Positions 1 to 8,668 of a DNA stretch of 45,196 bases are shown piece by piece (the stretch's first letter is position 1; each line of letters starts with the position of its first letter). The DNA is taken from positions 1 to 45,196 of the forward strand of contig CAIQOO010000033.1 of the NCBI GenBank assembly GCA_903873485.1, written 5' to 3'. The position numbers and the translations under genes were made by a program. Source of the DNA: an uncultured beta proteobacterium. GTDB lineage: Bacteria; Pseudomonadota; Gammaproteobacteria; Burkholderiales; Burkholderiaceae_C. The notes beneath the pieces are model-generated. The model saw only the letters and a list, made by a program, of their open reading frames with translations, had not been told where the DNA came from and searched no databases.

Positions 1-133
1 ATCGTAAAGTTGCGCAGAACTACGCCGCTACTACCAGCGTAAACACGAGCAATACTGAAAATTATCTTGTGCAACAATGGATTAACGATTTTGTTCAAGT
101 CACCTGCTGGTGCCATCTGCGCAACTTTACGAT
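1..133. repeat. 18-bp inverted repeat enclosing about 100 bp, possibly MITE-like
   Basis: Bases 1-18 and 116-133 are a perfect 18-bp inverted repeat. Inside it, a shorter complementary pair (ACCAGC at 34-39 and GCTGGT at 106-111) extends the potential fold. No convincing reading frame lies between the arms. The left arm starts at the first base of the window, so the element may be longer. It could be a small non-autonomous element or a large hairpin; I do not recognise the family. Confidence 0.4.
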
Positions 134-188
134 GGTGGCCCTAGTCCGGCTGCGCAAGCTGCCCGGATTTTATCTACCAAATCGGCAT

Positions 189-232
189 CCAGCCTTTATG
201 CAGCCTGCGTTAATAGCTATGGTTTTGATTGT
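189..232. repeat. dispersed repeat family A copy (diverged)
   Basis: Matches the family A pattern AGCCYTTATGCAGC, then about 10 bases, then a TAGCTAT core, seen about nine times in the window (best copies at 25168 and 40954). This copy is diverged (CAGCCTTTATGCAGCCTGCG). The rest of 134-360 shows no gene I can support. Confidence 0.55.
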
Positions 233-360
233 TAACATAATATCTGTTCCTTGTGAGAAACTTGGTAGGCATGGGCGGGTTTCTTTCTGGAAAAAGGCGG
301 GAAATTGATGCAGTCAGTCTGGAATTTAGCCAGGCACCTGAGCGTACGGCTAACTTGCAC

Positions 361-496
361 GGTCTGTCGGCCACTCCAAATAACGAAACCGTTCACCCTG
401 AGCCTGTCGAAGGGCTTTTCTATGAAGGATGTGGTTCGACCCTTCGGCAAGCTCAGGACAGGCCAAGCTCACCACGAACGGGGGGGTTTCACGTTA
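361..496. repeat. REP-like palindromic element (family R), copy 1
   Basis: Contains both arms of the GTTCG-n-CTGAGC-n-TGTCGAAG palindrome in opposite orientation, flanked by the family's characteristic ends (GGCCACTCCAAATAACGAAA on the left, TTTCACGTTA on the right). The right end overlaps the stop codon of the TolC-OmpA gene (494-496), so the element forms the 3' flank of that gene and could act as a transcription-terminating hairpin. Confidence 0.85.
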
Positions 497-2443
497 GCGA
501 AAGATCACTTCGCCACGGCGATTGCGTGGCTCGTCGGTTTCGTCGGGGGTGGCCACTTGGGGGCTGCGCTCGCCGTAGGATTCGACCGTCAGGGACTGCT
601 CCTTGATCCCGTTCTTCCTGAACAGCCGGGCGATGGCGTTGGCCCGCATCAACCCCAGCGCATCATTGCGGCTGGCTGAACCGACAGTGTCGGTGTGGCC
701 AATCAACCAGATATCGAGCGACTTGCGGGCACGCGCCTGCGCCATCAGGCTCGGCAGCAGCGCCCTTGATGCCTTGGTCAGTTGCGTGCCGCCCCGGTTG
801 AAGTACAGCACAAACTGCTGCGCCAGCGGCGGGCGGGCCGCAATCGCCGCGCCGAAATCGCGGTCGAGTTGCTGTTTGCTCACCACCACCGGCACCGCAC
901 TGCCATCAAGCAAGGCGATCTGGCCGGACCGGGTCAGTTCGCGCAAGCCAAGCTGACCCTGCACCGTCACCCGCCCGATGCTGCCGTCCGGGCTGGGGAT
1001 CAGCACCACATAGGAGCCTGGGCCTTTGGTTTGCCGGGATTTGATCGCATCCACGGTGTCAACCACCGTCCCGTCGGCAGGGCACAGTTCGGCGGGGTCG
1101 ATGCCGGTGCGGTCTTGGCCCGCCTGCTGCAGGTCTGATACATCGGCTCGGCTGGCACCGAGTGCGGCCACCAGTTGGCCCATGGCGGCAAGCGTGCGTG
1201 CCTGGGCCGCCACCTGGTTGTAGCGCGCGTGAATATAAGCGCGCGAGGCCTCAAAGTACTCGCTTTGGCTGTCGAGCAGATCAAGCAATGTGCGCTGGCC
1301 AATGTCAAACTGCTGGCGATAAGCCTCGCGCGATTTCTCGGTCGAAAGGCGTTGCATGTCCTTGTATTTTTGCTGTTCGGTCAGGCTTTGAACATCGCTG
1401 AAGGCCACCGACAGGGTCTGGCGCGCCTCTCGGCAGGCTTGCGCCTGCAGGTCGCGCGCCTGGCTTGTTTGATCGGTTGCCTGGTTTTGCCGTGCCTTGT
1501 CGGCACCCCCCCGGTACAGATTGGCGTCGAGCGTCAACGCCAGGCTTTGTATTCGGGTTTCCCCCAAAATGCCGTCGCTGTTGCTGTCCTGGCTGGCGGA
1601 TGCGCTCAGGTCCAGACGCGGCAACCACGCCGCTTTGCGCGATTCAATGGCCTGGCGACGCGCCCGCACATTTTCCAGCGCCGCATTGAGCGTCGGGTTG
1701 CCCGGCAAGCCATCACGCATGAGTGCGTTGATCGACACCGGCAGCGTTCCCAGCTTGAATTGTTCAGGCAGGGCGGGCAGGCTGACCGGCGGCAACGTAC
1801 CAACCACCCGCAGGTAACGCGCGCTGGCGTTGTGCAAGTTGGCAAGCTCGACCACCAGGCTCGACTCGGCCAGCGCCAGCCGGCCATTGGCCTGCTCGAC
1901 ATCGGCATTACGGCGAACCCCGGCCCGGGCACCTTCCTCAAGCTGCAGCGCCGACTGTTTGTGCTCGACATAGTTGTCGGTGCCAAGTTGCACCAGTTCG
2001 CGGTAACGCAGCACATCGGTGTAGGCCTGCACCGCCGCCAGCGCCATCGCTTCGGACACTTCAGCCAGCTCGTAATAGCGGGTCAAGCTGGCATAACCGA
2101 GGCGCCGGACCTCACTGGCGGTGAATTGGCCATCAAACAGCATCTGGTTCAGTGTCAGCCGGGCGCTGTCAAAGCGGTAACTACCATAGTCCGCCAGCGG
2201 CGTGCTGCGGCTGCCCCGGCCCAGGCTGGCGCGCAGGTCAATTTGTGGCAAAAAACCACCGCGAACGCTTTTCTGCTCTTGCTGCGCAGCCTTAAAGCCA
2301 TGCCAGCGTGCCTGCACTTCCGGGTTGGTCAACACCGCCTGCTGCACCGCTTGCAACAAGGGCGCCGGAGCCGTCTGAGCCAAAGCGGCAAAACTGGCAC
2401 CCATGGCCAGCATCAAGGTGGTCAATCGGTTGGCTGAAATCAT
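494..2443 (-). CDS. TolC-family outer membrane protein fused to a C-terminal OmpA-like domain
   Basis: A 649-residue outer membrane efflux/secretion channel. Residues 1-23 look like a Sec signal peptide ending in ALAQ. About 25-430 is a TolC-type region with the usual two alpha-helical hairpin repeats (motifs such as LNQMLFDG, LYRGG and the helix-rich stretch near AYRQQFDIGQRTLLDLLDSQ). About 530-649 is an OmpA/MotB peptidoglycan-binding domain, recognisable by YFNRGG, LIGHTDTVGS and the NRRGEV end. TolC channels serve type I secretion or RND pumps; the OmpA domain would anchor the channel to peptidoglycan. No ABC transporter or HlyD partner lies in the window. It follows a FecR-domain gene by 68 bp on the same strand, so the two are probably co-transcribed. 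The RTX proteins at 22-29 kb are plausible cargo, by inference only. Confidence 0.88.
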   Translation of the reverse strand: MISANRLTTLMLAMGASFAALAQTAPAPLLQAVQQAVLTNPEVQARWHGFKAAQQEQKSVRGGFLPQIDLRASLGRGSRSTPLADYGSYRFDSARLTLNQMLFDGQFTASEVRRLGYASLTRYYELAEVSEAMALAAVQAYTDVLRYRELVQLGTDNYVEHKQSALQLEEGARAGVRRNADVEQANGRLALAESSLVVELANLHNASARYLRVVGTLPPVSLPALPEQFKLGTLPVSINALMRDGLPGNPTLNAALENVRARRQAIESRKAAWLPRLDLSASASQDSNSDGILGETRIQSLALTLDANLYRGGADKARQNQATDQTSQARDLQAQACREARQTLSVAFSDVQSLTEQQKYKDMQRLSTEKSREAYRQQFDIGQRTLLDLLDSQSEYFEASRAYIHARYNQVAAQARTLAAMGQLVAALGASRADVSDLQQAGQDRTGIDPAELCPADGTVVDTVDAIKSRQTKGPGSYVVLIPSPDGSIGRVTVQGQLGLRELTRSGQIALLDGSAVPVVVSKQQLDRDFGAAIAARPPLAQQFVLYFNRGGTQLTKASRALLPSLMAQARARKSLDIWLIGHTDTVGSASRNDALGLMRANAIARLFRKNGIKEQSLTVESYGERSPQVATPDETDEPRNRRGEVIFR

Positions 2444-2511
2444 GCAATGCCCCCAAAAAAAAGATCAAGCACGCCCCACGTGCTGCGGTTGAAAGACCCG
2501 GCCGGGGCAGC

Positions 2512-2985
2512 TCACTCGGTGGTTTCTGGTGCTTCGACCTTGACCAGAAACTGGGTGCCGCGCACGCCAATGGTGCCGGTTGGCGTCTTGACACTCACCG
2601 CGTCCGGCTTGAGCCGGGCAATGATGCCCGACACATAGTTGAGGCTGCCTTTGGCCAGGCTGGTGCCCAGTTTCAGCCGGCCTTCTTTGGGTGCAAACAG
2701 ATACTCGTCAATCGTCATTTCGGTATCTGGCCCAAACGACATCAAGGTGTTGTCCCGGAAACTGATGCCCATCGCCCCATTTTTGCCGGTTTTAAGCTGG
2801 CTGCCCAGGTACACGCTGGCACCAACCTGCGCCGGGCTACGTTGTGCCCCGGTGATCACCCAGGCCTCGCCAGTGACATTCTTGACCGATCCAGCCACCT
2901 CGGTCTGGGCATGGCCCGGCAACCCAAACAAGGCGGCCACGACAAGCAAGCCAGTTCGAAAAGATTTGTGACATCTGGCGCGCAT
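2512..2985 (-). CDS. FecR-domain periplasmic protein
   Basis: A 157-residue protein with an N-terminal signal peptide (hydrophobic stretch LLVVAALFGLPGHAQ) followed by a FecR domain. Typical FecR features are the VTGEAWVITG strand, VYLGSQLKTG, a GPDTEMTIDEY-like strand and the closing TPTGTIGVRGTQFLV motif. I chose the ATG at 2985, which has GGAG about nine bases upstream; a longer reading would need a TTG start at 3042. In this setting the protein is unlikely to be a classical sigma-factor sensor, because no FecI gene is adjacent. FecR-domain proteins next to TolC-OmpA fusions are common in Burkholderiales secretion or adhesin loci. Co-directional with the gene at 494-2443. Confidence 0.85.
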   Translation of the reverse strand: MRARCHKSFRTGLLVVAALFGLPGHAQTEVAGSVKNVTGEAWVITGAQRSPAQVGASVYLGSQLKTGKNGAMGISFRDNTLMSFGPDTEMTIDEYLFAPKEGRLKLGTSLAKGSLNYVSGIIARLKPDAVSVKTPTGTIGVRGTQFLVKVEAPETTE

Positions 2986-3104
2986 TTTGGCTATCTCCGC
3001 AGAAGAAGTGTTTGAAAACTGCAAGCGTTTTGAGTTTGACAAAACAAGGCTGTGTTGATCGGAAAACCCCGATTGTCAGGCCAATGGCACTGACCAAAGG
3101 GTGT

Positions 3105-3162
3105 GGCCGTTCGGGCTGAGCTTGGCCTGCCCTGAGCTGGCCGAAGGGTCGAAGCCTTCATT
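3105..3162. repeat. REP-like element (family R), diverged copy 2
   Basis: Carries GTTCGGGCTGAGCTTGG and a degraded second arm ending in GTCGAAG. It lies between the stop of the HD-type gene at 3177 and the FecR gene, where it could end or attenuate transcription of the upstream gene. Confidence 0.65.
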
Positions 3163-3176
3163 ACTCTTGGACAAGC

Positions 3177-4547
3177 TCAGATGCGATTTTCCAGCAACGC
3201 CAGCGCTTCGTGGCGCGACGGCGCATTGTGCTGGCAGGCACGGATGATGGCCAGCATCAGGGTGCGGTCTTGCAACTGCAGAAAAGCTGGCGCAGTACAG
3301 GTGCCCTGAAACATCCGGCGCGCCTGTTGCAGCGTCTGCCGGATGCCCGCCGGCCCGAGCAATCGGTACAGCCAGGGCTTCAATGGCGATCTGACAAGGT
3401 CGTTGATGGCACCCGGCAGATGCTCGTTGTCAAGCAGCGCCAGCAATTCGGCATTCACCGCCGCTGCCGCTGGCAGCAGCGGCAAAGCTGCATCGGTCTG
3501 GCACGGCGGGTTAGTGGCAGCGTGGCTTTCACCAAGAAACAAGGCCGCCGGGCAGTCGCCACCGGTGGTCAGGGCCAGCGCCTCGATGATGGCGATCAAG
3601 CTGAGTTCGACGGCCAGATAGTCACGCGAAAACCCGATGTTGCGTGCGGCTGCCAGCGTCAGCGCCCGGCAGACAGCGGCGGCGGGATAACTGTCGTAGC
3701 TTTGGCAAATCAGGGCCGGGTTGAGTTGCTGCAGAAATGTGTCGGCGCGCTGCAAGGCGGCGCGGTACTCTTGCACGCCGAACATCCCGGCTTGTCGCAG
3801 CGACGGGTTGGACTCCTTGAGCAGCAGCCAGGTGTTTGACAGGCAGTGGCGGACATCCGGGTCGGTAAAGCCTGCAACATCCTGGTTGGCCAGCGTCACC
3901 GCATCGGTGATCACGGTCTTGACAAAGGCATCCACCGCTGCGTTCGACCCAGCCAATGCGGTCGCCGATTGTTGGCAGCGCGCCCGCAGCCGCAGCGCCA
4001 GTGTGTCGGCGGCAGTTTGCCCGGCAGCATCCTGATCCCGAAACGGAACAGTCGCGGCAATGCAGGCCACCACCGCCAGCAACTGCGGCTCGTCCAGATG
4101 ACCCTGTAGCAGCCGGGCCGCCACCACGGCACTCAAAAATTCATTCATGCCGGCGCTGAGGAGCAGCACTTGACCGGGCGAAAATCCGAAGACATCGGCA
4201 CACAACGCCACTGCCAGGTCATCCGGTGCGAACGACTCAAGCAACAGTGCATCCCGGTGCGCGCGTGTCACGCCCTCAAGCAACTGGGCTGCCGGTGCCG
4301 GAAAACCACCGTCAATCTGGTAATAGACCACATCATGAAACAGTGCCGCCAGCACCTGCAGTGGCTGCAGGCCACGGCACAGATTGAAAACATGGCTGTC
4401 TGTGTGAAACACGCGTGTCGCCGCCGCCATCGACTGGTTGACCAGCAGCGCCATACGTTCCACTTCGGTCATGGGCACCGCCCTTGACAAGCCACGAAAC
4501 GCCTGGTCGAACAAGACAATGAGGCGATGGATGGAAGTGGCTGCCAC
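3177..4547 (-). CDS. hypothetical protein with HD-domain-like metal-binding motif
   Basis: A 456-residue, probably cytoplasmic protein; no signal peptide or membrane segment is seen. Near the N-terminus, His48, His52 and the pair His71-Asp72 (in LAALFHDVVYYQ) are spaced as in HD-superfamily phosphohydrolases. The rest is alpha-helical and Ala/Leu-rich without a motif I know. The substrate is unknown. It is co-directional with the FecR/TolC-OmpA pair, but a 190-bp gap with a family R repeat separates them, so an operon is uncertain. A later start at Met26 (MTEVERM) is possible. The 300 bases upstream carry an Avd-like fragment on the other strand. Confidence 0.7.
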   Translation of the reverse strand: MAATSIHRLIVLFDQAFRGLSRAVPMTEVERMALLVNQSMAAATRVFHTDSHVFNLCRGLQPLQVLAALFHDVVYYQIDGGFPAPAAQLLEGVTRAHRDALLLESFAPDDLAVALCADVFGFSPGQVLLLSAGMNEFLSAVVAARLLQGHLDEPQLLAVVACIAATVPFRDQDAAGQTAADTLALRLRARCQQSATALAGSNAAVDAFVKTVITDAVTLANQDVAGFTDPDVRHCLSNTWLLLKESNPSLRQAGMFGVQEYRAALQRADTFLQQLNPALICQSYDSYPAAAVCRALTLAAARNIGFSRDYLAVELSLIAIIEALALTTGGDCPAALFLGESHAATNPPCQTDAALPLLPAAAAVNAELLALLDNEHLPGAINDLVRSPLKPWLYRLLGPAGIRQTLQQARRMFQGTCTAPAFLQLQDRTLMLAIIRACQHNAPSRHEALALLENRI

Positions 4548-4681
4548 GCTGGATTTTCTGAATTTCAGTTTAGAAGGGACAAATTGTCGGATACTTTGGG
4601 TGCGGACAAAAATTTCTCACTCTGCTTATTTTGTCTGCGCCGGCTGAAAAGATTTTGTCGGTTGGTGTTCGGGGTTTTGCC

Positions 4682-4828
4682 TGCGCCATCCGTTTGCTGC
4701 AGGATGTGGAGAACGCTGTGCGACACTTTCCCCGCTATCCCCACGACACGCCGGGCAGCGATCTGGGCCACCAGGCCATGAACATCTGCCAACGTGTGGC
4801 GCATTCCACCCAATTTATCGATCAACGC
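4682..4828 (+). pseudogene. fragment resembling a bAvd-type four-helix-bundle protein
   Basis: The + frame through 4682-4828 reads LLQDVENAVRHFPRY, then GSDLGHQAMNICQRV. It lines up position for position with the decayed avd at 32341-32557 (LLLHTEQVVMRFSRY, then GTDLRQQAM). The shared Leu-Leu, Glu, Val, Phe, Arg-Tyr, Gly, Asp-Leu and Gln-Ala-Met pattern is what I associate with accessory variability determinant (Avd) proteins of diversity-generating retroelements. There is no good start codon, and the frame runs into the ribosome binding site of the next gene, so it is best read as a remnant. The identification rests on a short stretch. Confidence 0.4.
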
Positions 4829-4847
4829 TCAAACAAAGGAAAACATC

Positions 4848-5078
4848 ATGACACTGTCGGAACGTATCACCCTTGACCCAGCCATTTGTCACGGCAAGCC
4901 GTGTGTGCGTGGACTGCGCTATCCGGCTGAGTCTGTACTGGAATGGCTGGCGGGCGGCATGAATACCGCTGAAATTCTGGCTGATTATCCAGATTTGGAG
5001 CCGGAGGATATTTTGGCTTGCCTGCATTTCGCTGCGCGGCTAACCCGCGTCAACAGTCTGGAACGTCTGGTCGCATGA
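4848..5078 (+). CDS. DUF433 antitoxin
   Basis: A 76-residue protein with the DUF433 signature: I-x-L-DPAICHGKPCVRGLR at the N-terminus, then VLEWLAGGMNTAEILADYP and LEPEDILACL, a small helix-turn-helix-like fold. DUF433 proteins are commonly antitoxins paired with DUF5615 PIN-like toxins, as here. The ATG at 4848 is preceded by AAAGGA at 4835-4840. Its TGA overlaps the ATG of the toxin by four bases (ATGA at 5075-5078), indicating translational coupling. Confidence 0.9.
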   Translation: MTLSERITLDPAICHGKPCVRGLRYPAESVLEWLAGGMNTAEILADYPDLEPEDILACLHFAARLTRVNSLERLVA

Positions 5079-5428
5079 AGTTTTTGGTGGATGCCCAGCT
5101 ACCACAACGTTTTTGTACTTGGCTGAAGGGGGCCGGTCATGATGCATGCCATACGCTTGATTTGCCCATGGCCAATCGAACCACTGATTCGGCCATCGTT
5201 GAACTGGCACAAGAGCAAGACCGGGTGATTGTGACCAAGGACGACGATTTTGTTCGATCACGCCTGGTGTATGGCAAACCCAAGCGACTGCTGCTGGTAG
5301 CGACTGGCAACATCGGAAACCAAGAGCTTGAACGTTTGATTTGCGGAAATCTGCCAGGGATTGTGGCAGCCTTGGGTGTCAGCGGGTATGTGGAAATCGG
5401 GCGCGACAAATTGGTGAGCTACGGATGA
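5075..5428 (+). CDS. DUF5615 PIN-like toxin
   Basis: A 117-residue protein starting MKFLVDAQLPQRF, with a conserved Asp in the first strand as in PIN-fold ribonucleases. Further acidic positions lie in VIVTKDDDFVRSR, the usual DUF5615 (Mut7-C-like) motif. The expected activity is RNA cleavage held in check by the DUF433 partner encoded directly upstream with a 4-bp overlap. Length and motifs look complete, in contrast to the truncated relative at 30760. The actual RNA target cannot be deduced from sequence. Confidence 0.87.
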   Translation: MKFLVDAQLPQRFCTWLKGAGHDACHTLDLPMANRTTDSAIVELAQEQDRVIVTKDDDFVRSRLVYGKPKRLLLVATGNIGNQELERLICGNLPGIVAALGVSGYVEIGRDKLVSYG

Positions 5429-5481
5429 TGCTTGCAGCATTGCCAGTTGGGTGCCAAGTCAGTGCCGTTGGCCCGAGGCCC

Positions 5482-8400
5482 TCATTTTGTTTGCGGCGTC
5501 ACCCGAAACCAGGCCGCATACATGGCCGGCAGCGCCAGCAGCGTCAGCACTGTGGCGACGATCAGCCCGCCCATGATGGCCACCGCCATTGGCCCCCAAA
5601 ATACCGAGCGCGACAGCGGAATCATGGCCAGCACGGCGGCCGCCGCTGTCAGCACGATCGGGCGCAGGCGGCGCACCGCAGACTCGACAATCGCCTCCCA
5701 GGCCGGCACGCCGCGCGCCCGGTCTTGCTCGATCTGGTCAATCAGAATCACCGAATTGCGCTGGATCATGCCCATAAGCGCTATCACCCCGAGCAGCGCA
5801 ACAAAGCCAAATGGCCGGTTCAGCAGCAGCAGCGCCCCGGCCACCCCGGCAATGCCGAGCGGCCCGGTCAGAAACACCAGCATGGCGCGGCTGAAACTGT
5901 GCAACTGCAGCATCAGCAGCGTGAAGGTGATGAACAGCATCACCGGCACGCCCGCCACGATCGACGAAGACCCCTTGGAACTTTCGGCCACCGCACCGGC
6001 CACCTCGATGCGGTACTCGCCCTGCCCGGCTTGCGCCCATTTGGCTTCCAGCGCCTTGAGTTCGGGCATCAACTGGGCGGTCACGGTGGCCCCTTGCAGC
6101 CCTTCGGCAATGTCGCCTTGCACCGTGATGGCATAGTCGCGCCCCTCGCGCCACATCACGCCCGGCTCCCAAGTGAACACCGGCTTGGCGATTTGCGTCA
6201 GCGGCACCGATTTGCCCGATGCCGTGGGCAAGTAGGCGTTGCCAATGTCGGTGATGGCGTTGCGCTCATCAAGCGGCTGGCGCAGCACCATGTCAATCAA
6301 CTTGTCGCCCTCGCGGTATTGCCCGACATTGGCCCCGCTCAAAATCGTTTTTGAAGCCTGGGCGATCGACTGGCTGGTCACCCCGAGCGCCCGCGCCTTG
6401 GCCTGATCGACTTCGAGACGCATCACCTTGATCGACTCGTTCCAGTTGTCGTTGACACCGCGGGTGTTGGGGTTTTGGCGCATCACCGCCTTGACCTCGT
6501 CGGCGCGCTCGCGCAGTCCCGGCGGGTCCAGCCCAATCACCCGAAACTGCACCGGGTAGGGCACCGGCGGGCCGTTGGCGAGCAGCTTGACGCGGCCCCG
6601 CACCTCCGGAAACTCCTGCGCCAAAAGGGCCGGCAACTTGACCCGCAGCGTCTCGCGGGTGGGCAGGTCTTTGGGCAAAATAATCAGTTGCGACACATTG
6701 GTCTGCGGAAAAATCTGATCCAGCGGCAAATAAAAGCGCGGCACACCGGTGCCCACCCACTGCGCTACCGACAGTACGCCAGGCTCGGCCAGCAAACGTG
6801 CCTCGACCCGTTTGGCCACCTCTTCGGTGGCAGCAAAAGAGGTGCCCTCGGGTGACCACAAATCGACGGTGAGTTCAGGACGGCTTGAATCCGGAAAAAA
6901 CTGCTGCTGCACCCGGCCCATGCCGACCAGCCCCAGCCCAAAGATGGCCAAGGTCACCGCTATGGTGATCCAGCGATGCCGCACACAGGCATTCACCGCA
7001 CGGCGAAACCAGGCATAGAACGCGGTGTCATACATGTCATGCGCAGCAGCCGTGCCATGCTGCGCTTCGCCCTCGGCGGCCTGGGCCACCACATGCGGCG
7101 GCACTTTCAGCAGGCGCACCCCCAGGTAGGGCACAAAATAGACCGACACAATCCAGCTCAGGCACAGCGCGATGACAGTGACCGCAAAAATCGCAAAGGT
7201 GTACTCGCCAGTGACCGATTTGGCAATGCCAATCGGCAAAAAGCCGGCCGCCGTGATCAGCGTGCCGGTCAGCATCGGCATGGCGGTGATCTCGTAGGCA
7301 AAGGTGGCGGCGCGCACCTTGTCATAGCCCTCCTCCATCTTGCGCACCATCATTTCCACCGCAATGATGGCATCGTCCACCAGCAGGCCCAAGGCAATGA
7401 TGAGCGAGCCGAGCGAGATCTTGTGCAGCCCGATGCCCCAGTAATTCATCGCCAGAAAAGTCATCGCCAGCACCATCGGAATGGTGATGCCAACCACCAG
7501 GCCGGGGCGTATGTCAAGCGTCCAGCGCTGCCAGAAAGAGTTGTTTCCGGGGCGCTTGTGCAGCCCGAGGCTGATGAAGCTGACCGTCAGCACAATTGCC
7601 ACCGCCTCAATCAGCACCCGGACAAACTCATTGACCGAGTTCGCCACCGACTTGGGCTGGTCCTGAATCTGTGCCAGCACAACACCTGCGGGCAGGCGCT
7701 TTTCAATCTGCTGCGTGGCCAGCTTGAGCGCCTTGCCCAACGCAATGATGTCGCCGCCTTTGGTCATCGACACCCCGAGCGCCACCACCTCCTGGCCTTG
7801 AAAGCGCACCTTGGTTGACGGCGGGTCGGCATAGCCGCGCTCAATCTTGGCAATGTCGCCCAGCCGAAGCTGGAAGCCGGTGCTGGCGCGGATCGGCATG
7901 GCCGCCAGTTCTTCCACCGCCCTGAACTGGCCGGCCACCCGCACCTGCACCACATCAAGCGGGGTTTGCACCGCACCGGCCGACTCGACCGCGTTTTGCT
8001 GCCCCAAAGCGCTCAGCACCGCATTCATGTCCAGCCCCAGTTGGGCCAGCCGCTTTTGTGATATTTCGATGAACAGCTTTTCGTCCTGCACGCCAAACAG
8101 TTCCACCTTGGCCACATCGGGCACGCGCAACAGATGCTGGCGTGCATCGTCGGCAAAGTCTTTCATCTCGGCATAACTGAAACCGGGTGCCTGCAGCGCA
8201 TAAATCACGCCAAACACATCGCCAAAATCATCGTTGAAAAACGGCCCCTGCACACCCTGGGGCAAGCTGCCACGCATGTCGCCGATTTTTTTGCGGGTCT
8301 GGTACCAGACATTGGCGACCTCGGGACCACGCGCAAAGTCCTTGATCTGGAAGATGATTTGTGACTCGCCGGGTTTCGAGTAGCTGCGAATCTTGTCGGC

Positions 8401-8661
8401 ATAAGGCACCTCTTGCAGGGTACGTTCGAGCTTGTCGGTCACCAGCTCGGCCATTTGCTGGGCGCTGGCGCCGGGCCAGTAGGCGCGCACCACCATGGCC
8501 CGAAAGGTAAACGGCGGGTCTTCATCCTGGCCGAGCTGAAAGTAGGCAGCAGCCCCCAGCACCATCAGCACAATCATCAAAAACCGCGTCAGCGGCGCAT
8601 GCTCAAGCGCCCAGCGCGACAGGTTAAAACCTTTTTCAGGATGCAGGTGTTGTTCAGACAT
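5482..8661 (-). CDS. RND efflux transporter permease subunit
   Basis: A 1059-residue inner-membrane proton-driven exporter of the AcrB/HAE-like superfamily. The first transmembrane helix is near residues 15-35 (RFLMIVLMVLGAAAYFQLG), followed by the porter domain. A central block of helices carries the acidic pair GLLVDDAIIAVEMM expected in TM4. After the second porter domain come the C-terminal helices, including ALMGMIQRNSVILIDQIEQ. I chose the ATG at 8661 because the adaptor gene ends at 8669, leaving a 7-bp gap with a GAGG ribosome site overlapping that stop. Together with the adaptor it would form a tripartite pump with a TolC-like channel; no such channel gene is in this operon. The substrate is unknown. 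Confidence 0.93.
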   Translation of the reverse strand: MSEQHLHPEKGFNLSRWALEHAPLTRFLMIVLMVLGAAAYFQLGQDEDPPFTFRAMVVRAYWPGASAQQMAELVTDKLERTLQEVPYADKIRSYSKPGESQIIFQIKDFARGPEVANVWYQTRKKIGDMRGSLPQGVQGPFFNDDFGDVFGVIYALQAPGFSYAEMKDFADDARQHLLRVPDVAKVELFGVQDEKLFIEISQKRLAQLGLDMNAVLSALGQQNAVESAGAVQTPLDVVQVRVAGQFRAVEELAAMPIRASTGFQLRLGDIAKIERGYADPPSTKVRFQGQEVVALGVSMTKGGDIIALGKALKLATQQIEKRLPAGVVLAQIQDQPKSVANSVNEFVRVLIEAVAIVLTVSFISLGLHKRPGNNSFWQRWTLDIRPGLVVGITIPMVLAMTFLAMNYWGIGLHKISLGSLIIALGLLVDDAIIAVEMMVRKMEEGYDKVRAATFAYEITAMPMLTGTLITAAGFLPIGIAKSVTGEYTFAIFAVTVIALCLSWIVSVYFVPYLGVRLLKVPPHVVAQAAEGEAQHGTAAAHDMYDTAFYAWFRRAVNACVRHRWITIAVTLAIFGLGLVGMGRVQQQFFPDSSRPELTVDLWSPEGTSFAATEEVAKRVEARLLAEPGVLSVAQWVGTGVPRFYLPLDQIFPQTNVSQLIILPKDLPTRETLRVKLPALLAQEFPEVRGRVKLLANGPPVPYPVQFRVIGLDPPGLRERADEVKAVMRQNPNTRGVNDNWNESIKVMRLEVDQAKARALGVTSQSIAQASKTILSGANVGQYREGDKLIDMVLRQPLDERNAITDIGNAYLPTASGKSVPLTQIAKPVFTWEPGVMWREGRDYAITVQGDIAEGLQGATVTAQLMPELKALEAKWAQAGQGEYRIEVAGAVAESSKGSSSIVAGVPVMLFITFTLLMLQLHSFSRAMLVFLTGPLGIAGVAGALLLLNRPFGFVALLGVIALMGMIQRNSVILIDQIEQDRARGVPAWEAIVESAVRRLRPIVLTAAAAVLAMIPLSRSVFWGPMAVAIMGGLIVATVLTLLALPAMYAAWFRVTPQTK

Positions 8662-8668
8662 GCTGACC

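Noticed and set aside
1..133. Integron attC site
   Set aside because: The inverted repeat is perfect and long, but I see no core-site GTTRRRY pair in the required places.
1175..2437. 420-codon + strand ORF
   Set aside because: It is antisense to the TolC-OmpA gene, has no recognisable domain and an Arg/Gln-rich composition typical of GC-rich shadow frames.
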